64,000 nt of DNA from the NCBI RefSeq assembly GCF_014654785.1, contig NZ_BNBD01000009.1, positions 1-64,000 on the forward strand, written 5' to 3'. This DNA is from Streptomyces mashuensis. GTDB lineage: Bacteria; Actinomycetota; Actinomycetes; Streptomycetales; Streptomycetaceae. Under the pieces are notes generated by a model, which saw only the letters and a program-made list of their open reading frames with translations, was not told where the DNA came from and did no database searches. Of this stretch, positions 26,277-34,406 are shown one piece after another. The stretch's first letter is position 1; the number at the start of each line of letters is the position of its first letter. The translations under genes were made by a program, and so were the position numbers.

Positions 26277-26974
26277 GCACCGGCGACAAGGGCGCCAAGA
26301 GCGGCGACATCACTGTCGTTCATCTGATGCGGCACGGCGAGGTGCACAATCCGGAGGGTGTGCTGTACGGCCGCCGTGCGGGCTACCACCTGTCCGAGCT
26401 GGGCCGGCGCATGGCGGACCGGGTGGCGGAGCACCTCGCCGAGCGGGACGTGACGCACGTCGTGGCCTCGCCGCTGGAGCGGGCGCAGGAGACGGCGGCG
26501 CCGATCGCCAAGACGCACGGCCTGGACGTGGCGACCGACGAGCGGCTGATCGAGGCGGCGAACGTCTTCGAGGGCAAGACGTTCGGCGTGGGCGACGGTG
26601 CGCTGCGCAAGCCGGCGAACTGGCGGCACCTGACGAACCCGTTCCGTCCGTCGTGGGGCGAGCCGTACATCGAGCAGGTCGTGCGGATGATGGGTGCGCT
26701 GGACGCGGCGAAGGACGCGGCGCGGGGCCACGAGGCGGTGCTGGTCAGCCACCAGCTGCCGATCTGGATCGTGCGGAGCTTCGTGGAGAAGCGCCGGCTG
26801 TGGCACGACCCGCGGAAGCGGCAGTGCACGCTGGCGAGCCTGACGACGTTCACCTACCGGGGCGACAGGATCGTTTCGGTGGGCTACAGCGAGCCGGCCC
26901 GTGATCTGGTGCCGCCTCACCTGCTGGCCGGCGCCAAGCCGGTGAAGGGCGGGTCGAAGGCGTTCGGCGCCTGA
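26273..26974 (+). CDS. histidine phosphatase family protein
   Basis: A 233-aa phosphoglycerate-mutase-like phosphatase. The phosphohistidine motif is VHLMRHGEVHNPEGVLYGR and the second Arg is in SPLERAQETAAPI. EAANVFEGKTFG carries the acid Glu and VLVSHQLPIWI the second His. The GTG start overlaps the hemL stop (GTGA), so it is translationally coupled. Substrate unknown; the link with hemL is conserved in streptomycetes as far as I recall. Confidence 0.88.
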   Translation: MSTGDKGAKSGDITVVHLMRHGEVHNPEGVLYGRRAGYHLSELGRRMADRVAEHLAERDVTHVVASPLERAQETAAPIAKTHGLDVATDERLIEAANVFEGKTFGVGDGALRKPANWRHLTNPFRPSWGEPYIEQVVRMMGALDAAKDAARGHEAVLVSHQLPIWIVRSFVEKRRLWHDPRKRQCTLASLTTFTYRGDRIVSVGYSEPARDLVPPHLLAGAKPVKGGSKAFGA

Positions 26975-26987
26975 GCCCTCGACAGGG

Positions 26988-27032
26988 TTTCCGTCCCCGT
27001 CGTTTCTGTCTCCGTCGTTTCCGTCCCCGTCC
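26988..27032 (+). repeat. three 15-bp tandem repeats
   Basis: Units TTTCCGTCCCCGTCG, TTTCTGTCTCCGTCG and TTTCCGTCCCCGTCC lie in the gap after the histidine phosphatase gene. Pyrimidine-rich on this strand. Confidence 0.7.
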
Positions 27033-27100
27033 GGGTGGTCCGCCGTCGGTGAACCGCCCGGACGGCTTCGTGGAAGAGCGCATCCGTCGTAGTCCGGCGC

Positions 27101-27149
27101 GCCCTCGTACCTGATGTCCATTTATATGGACGGCATATGGTACGAGGGC
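27101..27149. promoter_or_regulatory. large AT-centred dyad before the Tat deacetylase gene
   Basis: Outer arms GCCCTCGTACC (27101-27111) and GGTACGAGGGC (27139-27149) are a perfect 11-bp repeat. Inside is a second stem, GTCCAT (27116-27121) and ATGGAC (27126-27131), with loop TTAT. No T-run follows. It ends 24 nt before the start codon, so it could be an operator or an mRNA hairpin. Confidence 0.6.
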
Positions 27150-27172
27150 TCACGAGCACGGACGGAACCGAC

Positions 27173-28393
27173 ATGCGCGACATCACCCGAAGGGACCTGC
27201 TCGGCCTGGGCGTGGGGGCGGCCGCCGCGCTCACCGGTATCGCCGGTTGCTCGTCGGGCATACCGGACGCCCCCCGGTCGCGGCCCCGGCCCGCGGACCC
27301 GGCCGCCAAGGCCGCCGCGCGGGCCCGGCTCCGCCTCATCGGGGACGGTTCCACGGCGGACGCGGGGGAGCAGCCCAACCAGCCGTCGCGCCCGGAGCCG
27401 CTGGAGCCGGGGCAGAAGCCCCCGCAGTTCGTGATCTTCTCGTGGGACGGGGCGGGCGAGGTCGGCAACGGCCTCTTCCCCCGGTTCCGCAAGCTCGCCC
27501 GGGACCACGGCGCCCGGATGACGTTCTTCCTCTCCGGGATCTACCTGCTGCCGGAGGACCGCCGGCACCTCTACGAGCCGCCGAACAACCCGCGCGGCGC
27601 CTCCGACATCGGCTACCTGTCGGACGAGCACATCCGGGCCACGCTGGAGAACCTGCGGGCGGCCTGGCTGGAGGGCCACGAGATCGGGACGCACTTCAAC
27701 GGCCACTTCTGCTCCGGCTCCGGCTCGGTCGCGCACTGGACGCCCGAGGACTGGGAGGACGAGATCGAGCAGGCCGTGTCCTTCGTCACCCGGTGGCGGA
27801 GCCACACGGGGTTCAAGGACCTGGAGCCGCTGCCCTTCGACTACCGCAAGGAGCTGATCGGCGGCCGCACCCCCTGCCTGCTGGGCCAGCACAACCTGCT
27901 GCCGGTGGCGCGGCGGCTGGGCTGGCGGTACGACGCCAGCTCGCCCGGCGGCGAGCAGGTCTGGCCGCGCAAGCGGCACGGCGTCTGGGACCTGCCCCTC
28001 CAGCAGATGCCCTTCCCGGGCCGGTCCTTCGAGGTCCTCTCGATGGACTACAACATCCTCGCCAACCAGTCCGGCAACTCCACCCGCGGCGTCCCCGCGC
28101 ACTACCCCGGCTGGCGGCGGCAGGCGACGGAGGCGTACATCGCGGGCTTCGACCGGGCCTACGAGACGAACCGGGCGCCGTTCTTCATCGGCAACCATCT
28201 GGAGGAGTGGAACGGCGGGATCTACATGGACGCGGTGGAGGAGGCGTTCAAGTACATGGCCGACGACCGGCGCAAGGACGTCCGGATCGTGTCGTTCCGG
28301 CAGTTCGTCGACTGGCTCGACGTGCAGCGCCCGGAGGTGCTGCGGAAGCTGCGGCGACTCGACGTCGGGGAGAAGTGGAGCGCCCACGACTGA
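27173..28393 (+). CDS. Tat-exported lipoprotein, polysaccharide-deacetylase-like
   Basis: A 406-aa protein. MRDITRRDLLGLGVGAAAAL is a twin-arginine signal and LTGIAGC a lipobox. The mature part has QFVIFSWDGAGEV near residue 90, resembling the first deacetylase motif (FTFDDG), and HEIGTHFNGHFC near 175, the metal HxxxH region. HLEEW near 345 may be a later block. It is longer than simple NodB domains. Enzyme activity is inference. The ATG at 27173 was chosen for the signal peptide; ATG 27137 lies inside the dyad. Probably acts on cell-wall or exopolysaccharide. Confidence 0.72.
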   Translation: MRDITRRDLLGLGVGAAAALTGIAGCSSGIPDAPRSRPRPADPAAKAAARARLRLIGDGSTADAGEQPNQPSRPEPLEPGQKPPQFVIFSWDGAGEVGNGLFPRFRKLARDHGARMTFFLSGIYLLPEDRRHLYEPPNNPRGASDIGYLSDEHIRATLENLRAAWLEGHEIGTHFNGHFCSGSGSVAHWTPEDWEDEIEQAVSFVTRWRSHTGFKDLEPLPFDYRKELIGGRTPCLLGQHNLLPVARRLGWRYDASSPGGEQVWPRKRHGVWDLPLQQMPFPGRSFEVLSMDYNILANQSGNSTRGVPAHYPGWRRQATEAYIAGFDRAYETNRAPFFIGNHLEEWNGGIYMDAVEEAFKYMADDRRKDVRIVSFRQFVDWLDVQRPEVLRKLRRLDVGEKWSAHD

Positions 28394-28479
28394 CCCACGG
28401 CTGAACGTCCGGAACCAGCCCGACGGGCCCCGGCGGGGGGTGCGGAAGATCCGCAAACCGCCCATGCGAAACTTTTCAC

Positions 28480-29100
28480 ATGAGTGCCCGCGCCCTCCGA
28501 CGCCACCTCCGTCGCCGTCGTACCCTCCTGCCGGTCACCGGCGCCGCCCTCCTGGGGCTGGCGCTCAGCGCCTGCGGCTCCGGCGGCAGCTCCGGCGGCG
28601 GTGGCCAGACGCAGTTCGTGCAGGGCAGCGGCGGCGTCGACGTGGTCAAGGACCGCGCCGGCCGGCAGGCGGCCCCCGAGCTGTCCGGCAGGACGATCGA
28701 CGGCAAGGACCTCGACGTCGCCAAGGAGTACCGCGGCAAGATCGTCGTCCTCAACGTGTGGGGCTCGTGGTGCCCGCCCTGCCGGGCCGAGGCCAAGAAC
28801 TTCGTCGCCGTCGCCAACGCGTACAAGGACAAGGGCGTGCAGTTCGTCGGGATCGACACCCGCGACCCCGACCCCGCGCCGGCGGTCGCCTTCCACAAGG
28901 AGTTCGGGGTCCCGTACCCGAGCCTGTACGACTCCTCCGGCAAGCTGCTGCTGCGCTTCCCCAAGGGCAGCCTCAACCCGCAGTCCATCCCGTCCACGAT
29001 CTTCATCGACCGGGACGGGAAGATCGCGGCCCGGGCGCTGACGCCGCTCGGCGAGGACCAGCTGCGCGCGACGCTGGACCCGCTGGTCGCGGAGAAGTGA
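28480..29100 (+). CDS. TlpA/ResA-like thioredoxin-fold lipoprotein
   Basis: A 206-aa extracytoplasmic thiol reductase. Basic signal with lipobox LALSAC; the thioredoxin domain begins near residue 60, with catalytic NVWGSWCPPCRAE (WCPPC) and cis-Pro in SIPSTIFIDRDG. As ResA in the family, it should reduce the apocytochrome c CxxCH cysteines before heme attachment. No Shine-Dalgarno precedes the ATG at 28480. First gene of the system II operon; ccdA begins 13 nt after its stop. Confidence 0.9.
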   Translation: MSARALRRHLRRRRTLLPVTGAALLGLALSACGSGGSSGGGGQTQFVQGSGGVDVVKDRAGRQAAPELSGRTIDGKDLDVAKEYRGKIVVLNVWGSWCPPCRAEAKNFVAVANAYKDKGVQFVGIDTRDPDPAPAVAFHKEFGVPYPSLYDSSGKLLLRFPKGSLNPQSIPSTIFIDRDGKIAARALTPLGEDQLRATLDPLVAEK

Positions 29101-29113
29101 AAGAGATGACCCC

Positions 29114-29887
29114 GTGACCGCCGTCACCCTCGCCGCCGTGTCCGGCGCGCCGAACGAGACCGTCCTGTCCGGGGCGCTGCTGCTGGCGCTGCCGGTGGCG
29201 GTGCTCGGCGGCCTCGTCTCGTTCTTCTCGCCGTGCGTCCTGCCGCTGGTGCCCGGCTACCTCTCGTACGTCACCGGCGTCACCGGCGCCGACCTGGGGC
29301 AGGCGCGGCGCGGCCGGATGCTGGCCGGCTCCTCCCTCTTCGTGCTCGGCTTCTCCGCCGTCTTCGTCTCCACCGGCGCGCTCTTCGGGTTCTTCGGCCG
29401 GACGCTCCAGGAGTACCGCTCGGAGATCGGCATCGCGCTCGGCGCCCTGACGATCGTCCTGGGCCTGGGCTTCATGGGCGCCTTCAGCCTCTTCGGGCAG
29501 CGCGAGTTCCGCTTCCACAAGCGGCCCACGATGGGCCTCGCGGGCGCCCCCCTGCTGGGCGTGCTGTTCGGCGTGGGCTGGACGCCCTGCATCGGCCCGA
29601 CGCTGGCGGCCGTGCAGTCGCTGTCGTTCAACCAGGCCAGCGCCGGCCGCGGCGCCCTGCTCACCGTCGCCTACTGCGTGGGCCTCGGCCTGCCGTTCGT
29701 GCTGGCCGCGCTCGCCTTCCGGCGGGCGCTGGGCGCCTTCGGCTGGGTGAAGCGGCACTACGCGTGGGTGATGCGCATCGGCGGTGGCATGCTCGTCGTG
29801 GTCGGCCTGCTCCTGGTCACCGGCGTGTGGGACCGCATGATCGGCGAGCTCCAGACGTGGTCGAGCACCTACACCCCCGGGATCTAG
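29114..29887 (+). CDS. ccdA: cytochrome c biogenesis protein CcdA
   Basis: A 257-aa membrane protein with six predicted helices that carries electrons from cytoplasmic thioredoxin to ResA/TlpA. The two reactive cysteines are in FFSPCVLPLVPGYLSY (helix 1) and GVGWTPCIGPTLA (helix 4), both next to Pro as in the family. GTG start. It sits between the tlpA-like gene and resB with gaps of 13 and 5 nt, so it is part of one operon. Confidence 0.93.
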   Translation: MTAVTLAAVSGAPNETVLSGALLLALPVAVLGGLVSFFSPCVLPLVPGYLSYVTGVTGADLGQARRGRMLAGSSLFVLGFSAVFVSTGALFGFFGRTLQEYRSEIGIALGALTIVLGLGFMGAFSLFGQREFRFHKRPTMGLAGAPLLGVLFGVGWTPCIGPTLAAVQSLSFNQASAGRGALLTVAYCVGLGLPFVLAALAFRRALGAFGWVKRHYAWVMRIGGGMLVVVGLLLVTGVWDRMIGELQTWSSTYTPGI

Positions 29888-29892
29888 CGACG

Positions 29893-31695
29893 ATGGCCGA
29901 CAAGGACAGCACCGTGACGGACCGCGACGACCGCGACGCCCGTGAAGAGGACGACCGCGAGGAGGACGGCGGCGCGCCGCTCTCCACCGCGCCCGCCGAG
30001 GACCGCGGCACCGCCGTGCCCGGCTCGTTCGGCGGCGTACGGCGGCCCGGCGTGCTCGGCGCCCTGGCGTGGGCGTGCCGCGAGGCGCTCGGCTGGGTGC
30101 GCTGGGTGTGGCGGCAGCTGACCTCGATGCGGGTCGCGCTGATCCTCCTCTTCCTGCTCTCCCTCGCCACGATCCCCGGCTCGCTCGTGCCGCAGACCGG
30201 CGTGGACGCGCTCAAGGCCGACCAGTGGAAGAAGGACCACACCACGCTGGCGCCCCTCTACGACAAGCTGGGGCTGTTCCACGTCTACAGCTCGGTGTGG
30301 TTCTCCGCGATCTACATCCTGCTGTTCGTCTCGCTGATCGGCTGCATCATCCCGCGCACCTGGCAGTTCGTGGGCCAGCTGCGCAGCCGCCCGCCGGCCG
30401 CGCCCCGCCACCTCACCCGGATGCCGGCGCACGCCACGTGGCACACCACCGCCGCCCCCGGGGCGGTGCTGGACGCGGCGGAGCGGCTGCTGAAGCGGCG
30501 GCGGTTCCGCGTGGCGCGGGCGGACGGGTCCGTCGGCGCGGAGAAGGGCTACCTGCGCGAGGCCGGCAACCTCCTCTTCCACATCTCGCTGATCGTGCTG
30601 CTGGTGGCGTTCGCCTCCGGCCAGCTGTGGAAGTCCGAGGGCGGCAAGCTCGTCGTCGAGGGCGACGGCTTCTCCAACACGCTCACGCAGTACGACGACT
30701 TCAAGTCCGGCTCGCTGTTCGACGCGCACGACCTGGACCCGTTCGGGTTCACGCTGGACAGCTTCTCCGGTTCGTACGAGCGCACCGGCCCGGAGAAGGG
30801 CACGCCGCGCGACTACGCCGCCCACGTCACGTACTGGGACGGAGCCGACGGCACGTCCCGCAAGGCGACGATCAAGGTGAACGAGCCGCTGGAGACCGCC
30901 GGCTCGAAGGTCTACCTCATCGGCCACGGCTACGCGCCCGTCGTCACCTTCCGGGACGGGCAGGGCAACGTGGCCTTCCGCGGCCCGGTGCCGTCGCTGC
31001 CGCTGGACAGCAACGTCACCGAGACGACGGTGCTGAAGGTGCCCGACTACCGGGACAAGGACGGCAACAAGACGCAGCTCGGCTTCCAGGGCAACTTCGT
31101 GCCCACCCTCGACCTGCGCAGCGGCACGATGCTGTCGCAGTTCCCCGCGCTGGACAACCCGGTGCTGGTGCTCACCGCCTACCGCGGGAGCCTGGGCATC
31201 GACTCGGGCGTGCCGCAGAGCGTCTACCAGCTGAACACGTCGAAGATGAAGCAGTTCAAGGAGGACGACGGCTCGGCGTTCGCCAAGATGCTCAAGGTCG
31301 GCGACACCATGACGCTGCCGGACGGCGCGGGCACGCTGCACTTCGACGGCATCAAGCAGTGGGCGACGTTCCAGGTCTCCCAGAAGCCCGGCAACGGCCT
31401 CGCCCTCGCCGGTGCGGTCGCCGCCGTGCTGGGCGTGGCCGGGTCGCTGTTCATCCAGCGCCGCCGCGTGTGGGTGCGGGCGGTGCCGGGCGCCGACGGC
31501 GGCACGGTGGTGGAGCTGGCCGGCCTGGGCCGCAGCGAGTCCGCCCGCCTGCCGGAGGAGCTGGCCGCCCTGGCCGCCGCCCTCCAGCCCGACGCCCCGC
31601 CCGCGACCGCCGAAGCCGCCGCCGAAGCAGCCGCAGCAGCAGCCGACGAAGCCGCCGAGGAATCGGCACGACCGTCCGAAGGAGCGCGCGCGTGA
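29893..31695 (+). CDS. resB: cytochrome c biogenesis protein ResB
   Basis: A 600-aa system II heme-attachment protein. About 55 acidic residues come first, then helices near 75-95 (VALILLFLLSLATIPGSLVP) and 130-150, a third near 215-235, a large outer domain (about 240-500) and a last helix near 505-525. ResB with CcsA/CcsB forms the cytochrome c synthetase. The C-terminal 40 residues are Ala/Glu-rich. The start could also be GTG 29914, which has AAGGA upstream. It overlaps ccsB by GTGA. Confidence 0.92.
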   Translation: MADKDSTVTDRDDRDAREEDDREEDGGAPLSTAPAEDRGTAVPGSFGGVRRPGVLGALAWACREALGWVRWVWRQLTSMRVALILLFLLSLATIPGSLVPQTGVDALKADQWKKDHTTLAPLYDKLGLFHVYSSVWFSAIYILLFVSLIGCIIPRTWQFVGQLRSRPPAAPRHLTRMPAHATWHTTAAPGAVLDAAERLLKRRRFRVARADGSVGAEKGYLREAGNLLFHISLIVLLVAFASGQLWKSEGGKLVVEGDGFSNTLTQYDDFKSGSLFDAHDLDPFGFTLDSFSGSYERTGPEKGTPRDYAAHVTYWDGADGTSRKATIKVNEPLETAGSKVYLIGHGYAPVVTFRDGQGNVAFRGPVPSLPLDSNVTETTVLKVPDYRDKDGNKTQLGFQGNFVPTLDLRSGTMLSQFPALDNPVLVLTAYRGSLGIDSGVPQSVYQLNTSKMKQFKEDDGSAFAKMLKVGDTMTLPDGAGTLHFDGIKQWATFQVSQKPGNGLALAGAVAAVLGVAGSLFIQRRRVWVRAVPGADGGTVVELAGLGRSESARLPEELAALAAALQPDAPPATAEAAAEAAAAAADEAAEESARPSEGARA

Positions 31696-32777
31696 TCCTC
31701 GCCGCCGCAACGAACGAGAACCTGGCCCAGGTCAGCAATGTGCTGATCTACTCGGCCATGGCCGTCTACACCCTCGCCTTCCTCGCGCACATCGCCGAGT
31801 GGGTGTTCGGCAGCCGCAGCGCCGTCGGCCGCACCGCCGCCGCCCTGACGCAGGAGGCCCCCGCGGCCGCCGCGTCGGTGAGCGTCACGGTCAAGCAGGC
31901 CGGCGGCGGCACCGCCGTCCTCGAACGCCCGAAGGTCGTCACCCGTTCGGGCCCCGGCAGCCGCGACGTGCCGGACGGCCCCGGCGCGGCCGGCACCAGC
32001 GAGAAGGGCGACCTGTACGGCCGCATCGCGGTGTCCCTGACGGTGCTGGCCTGGGTGCTGCACGTCGGCAGCGTGGTCAGCCGCGCCCTGTCGGTGCAGC
32101 GGGCGCCGTGGGGCAACATGTACGAGTTCTCCACGACGTTCGGTGCCACGGCCGTCGCGGTCTACCTGGGCCTGCTGCTGGCGAAGAAGAACGTCCGCTG
32201 GCTCGGCCTGCCGCTGGTCACGTCGATCCTGCTGGACCTGGGCCTGGCCGTCTCGGTGCTCTACACCGCCAGCGACCAGCTGGTGCCGGCGCTGCACTCG
32301 TACTGGCTGTGGATCCACGTCTCCTGCGCCATCCTGTGCGGCGCGGCCATGTGGGTGGCGGCGGCCTCGACGGTGTTCTACCTCTTCCGCGACGGCTACG
32401 AGGCCCGGCTCGCCGAGGGCCGCGACGGCGGCGGCGCCTGGAGCAACGTGCTGTCCCGCCTGCCGTCGGCGGCCTCGCTGGACAAGTTCGCGTACCGCAT
32501 CAACGCGACCGTCTTCCCGCTGTGGACGTTCACGATCGTCGCGGGCGCGATCTGGGCCGAGGCGGCCTGGGGCCGCTACTGGGGCTGGGACCCCAAGGAG
32601 GTCTGGTCCTTCATCACCTGGGTGGCCTACGCCTGCTACCTGCACGCCCGCGCCACGGCCGGCTGGAAGGGCCGCAAGACCGCCTACCTGGGCCTGCTGG
32701 CCTTCGCCTGCTACCTGTTCAACTACTACGGCGTCAACATCCTGCTGAGCGGCAAGCACTCCTACGCGGGGGTCTGA
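31692..32777 (+). CDS. ccsB: cytochrome c biogenesis protein CcsB/CcsA (heme handling)
   Basis: A 361-aa membrane protein of the heme handling family; with ResB it exports heme and joins it to apocytochrome c. The tryptophan-rich WWD motif is WGRYWGWDPKEVWSFITW. Conserved His residues flank it in the usual helices (LHVGSVVSRAL, HSYWLWIHVSCA, CYLHARAT). About eight helices, with an Ala/Gly-rich loop after the first. The GTG start overlaps the resB stop. Last gene of the operon. Confidence 0.94.
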   Translation: MILAAATNENLAQVSNVLIYSAMAVYTLAFLAHIAEWVFGSRSAVGRTAAALTQEAPAAAASVSVTVKQAGGGTAVLERPKVVTRSGPGSRDVPDGPGAAGTSEKGDLYGRIAVSLTVLAWVLHVGSVVSRALSVQRAPWGNMYEFSTTFGATAVAVYLGLLLAKKNVRWLGLPLVTSILLDLGLAVSVLYTASDQLVPALHSYWLWIHVSCAILCGAAMWVAAASTVFYLFRDGYEARLAEGRDGGGAWSNVLSRLPSAASLDKFAYRINATVFPLWTFTIVAGAIWAEAAWGRYWGWDPKEVWSFITWVAYACYLHARATAGWKGRKTAYLGLLAFACYLFNYYGVNILLSGKHSYAGV

Positions 32778-32814
32778 GCCGGCAGCACGGCGCGTACGCG
32801 CACGCCTGAAGGCA

Positions 32815-32850
32815 CGGCCCGTGTCCCCCGTCCGGGGGGATGCGGGCCTT
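32815..32850 (+). terminator. terminator after ccsB
   Basis: A hairpin with core TCCCCCG-TC-CGGGGGA and flanking GGCC/GGCC, followed by TTTG, about 40 nt after the ccsB stop. Confidence 0.65.
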
Positions 32851-32909
32851 TGTGCGAGTGGGGGAGGCTGTGCGTCCATAGAGTCAGGCGCGACATGGGG
32901 AGGTGCCGG

Positions 32910-33470
32910 ATGGCAACCGTGGAGGACACCGCTCAGCTCGATGAGATGTTCGCGCTCATCGAGGGGATGAACGTGCCCGCGGGTTATCGGGCGGAAATCA
33001 TCGAGGGGGAGATCGTCCTGAACCCGCAGCGCGATGTGCACTCAATGATCATTCGGTTGCTGTCCCGCGATCTGGAGGCCGTTCGGGGAGTGGCGGACCC
33101 GGGCATCCTGTGGGACGTCCGCATCGACTTCCCGGGGCACCTCAACGGTTACGCGCCCGATGTCGCTCTCGTGCGGGTGGGGGCGCAGAAGAACGAGAAA
33201 GGCCTGTACCAGTACCAGGACCTGGAGCTGGTGGCCGAGGTGGTGTCACCGAGCAGCCGGCGCGACGACTTCGGGGCGAAGCTGACGACGTACGCGGTGG
33301 CCGGAGTGCCGACGTACCTCATCGCCGACCCGAGGACCGGGTTGGCGCACGTCTTCCACGCCCCGCGCGGGGACCGGTACACCGACGAGGTCACCTACAC
33401 GTTCACCAGCAAGTTCACCCTGCCGGCTCCTGAGATCGCCGTCGACACCACCCACTGGCCCCGCGACTGA
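32910..33470 (+). CDS. Uma2 family (DUF820) putative endonuclease-fold protein
   Basis: A 186-aa Uma2 protein of the restriction-endonuclease-like fold. The family pattern is present: AEIIEGEIVLNP, YAPDVALVRV (Asp), LVAEVVSPSSRRDD (the E-V core) and KLTTYAVAGVPTYLIADP. These genes are abundant as solitary copies in streptomycetes and their role is unknown. The ATG follows GAGGTG. Base composition is less GC-rich at third positions than the neighbours. A second Uma2 gene is at 56022. Confidence 0.82.
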   Translation: MATVEDTAQLDEMFALIEGMNVPAGYRAEIIEGEIVLNPQRDVHSMIIRLLSRDLEAVRGVADPGILWDVRIDFPGHLNGYAPDVALVRVGAQKNEKGLYQYQDLELVAEVVSPSSRRDDFGAKLTTYAVAGVPTYLIADPRTGLAHVFHAPRGDRYTDEVTYTFTSKFTLPAPEIAVDTTHWPRD

Positions 33471-33507
33471 CGCGCGCGTCGCCCCCCGGCGTGCTACACG
33501 TGGACGT

Positions 33508-34026
33508 ATGGAGATCCCCTCCCCCTACGGCGCCTCCGAGACCGAGGGCGACACGCACACGCTGCGGTACGAGCTGTCGATCCCGTACCCGGTGGAGGAG
33601 GTGTGGGCCGCCGTGGCGACGCCGGAGGGGTTGCCGACGTGGCTGGCGGCCGCCGAGCCGTTCGAGCAGCGGCCGGGCGGGGCCATCACGTTGCGGTGGC
33701 TGAACACCGGGCCGCAGGGGCAGGCGACCGTGGCGCCGGGGCGGGTGACCGCGTGGGAGCCGCCGCGGGTCGTGGAGTACACCGTCGAGGTGCACGGGCG
33801 CGTCCGGTTCGAGCTGGAGCCCGGGCCGCTGGGCGTCGGCGGCACGCTGCTGCACTTCAGCAACGAGATGGCCGGCGACGAGGACCTGCGGCTGGACTGC
33901 CTGGCCGGCTGGCACCACCACTTCGAGTACCTGCTGCAGGCCCTCGGCGGGCACCCCGCCGACTGGTCCGAGTGGACCCCCGACCGCTGGCAGGAGCTCC
34001 GCGACCGCTACCGCAAGGGGCGCTAG
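33508..34026 (+). CDS. SRPBCC (START/AHSA1-like) domain protein
   Basis: A 172-aa single-domain protein of the SRPBCC lipid/ligand-binding fold: ELSIPYPVEEVWAAVATPEGLPTWLA is the first strand and helix, VTAWEPPRVVEYT the centre, and LDCLAGWHHHFEYLLQAL the long C-terminal helix. Ligand unknown. There is no obvious Shine-Dalgarno, so the mRNA may be leaderless. It converges on the next gene, with the last 4 bp shared. Confidence 0.8.
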   Translation: MEIPSPYGASETEGDTHTLRYELSIPYPVEEVWAAVATPEGLPTWLAAAEPFEQRPGGAITLRWLNTGPQGQATVAPGRVTAWEPPRVVEYTVEVHGRVRFELEPGPLGVGGTLLHFSNEMAGDEDLRLDCLAGWHHHFEYLLQALGGHPADWSEWTPDRWQELRDRYRKGR

Positions 34027-34319
34027 CCCGCCCGGCCCTCCGGGCCGTTGTCCGTGTCGGGCTTGAGGGAGCGCAGGAACTCGGGGTTGTCGTCCGGCGC
34101 CACCCAGCGCTGTTGCCCGGCCGCCGGTGCCGGACGCTTCGGGCGGCCCGCCACCAGCCACGCCACCGGCCCCACGAGCACCTCGCCGAACAGCAGGATC
34201 ACGAACACCCAGGCGATCTTCGGCAGGCCCCGCACCTCGTCCTCCGGGGTGTTGAGGCAGTCGATGAACGCGTAGATCCACAGCGCCAGAACCAGCAGGA
34301 ACGGCAGGTACCTGAGCAT
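34023..34319 (-). CDS. PLDc_N domain small membrane protein
   Basis: A 98-aa protein with two hydrophobic helices (LRYLPFLLVLALWIYAFIDC and IAWVFVILLFGEVLVGPVAW) and a short charged tail. The pattern fits the PLDc_N family found at the N-terminus of cardiolipin synthases and as free small proteins. Function unknown. It starts at 34319, divergent from mqnL across 87 nt. Confidence 0.78.
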   Translation of the reverse strand: MLRYLPFLLVLALWIYAFIDCLNTPEDEVRGLPKIAWVFVILLFGEVLVGPVAWLVAGRPKRPAPAAGQQRWVAPDDNPEFLRSLKPDTDNGPEGRAG

Positions 34320-34406
34320 GGCGGCGGCCCCCGGTGTGCGGTGGTTCGGGCCGCTTCGCGGCCCCCGTGACGGGTCCAGGGTAGTGCGTGCTCGATACTG
34401 GAAGGC

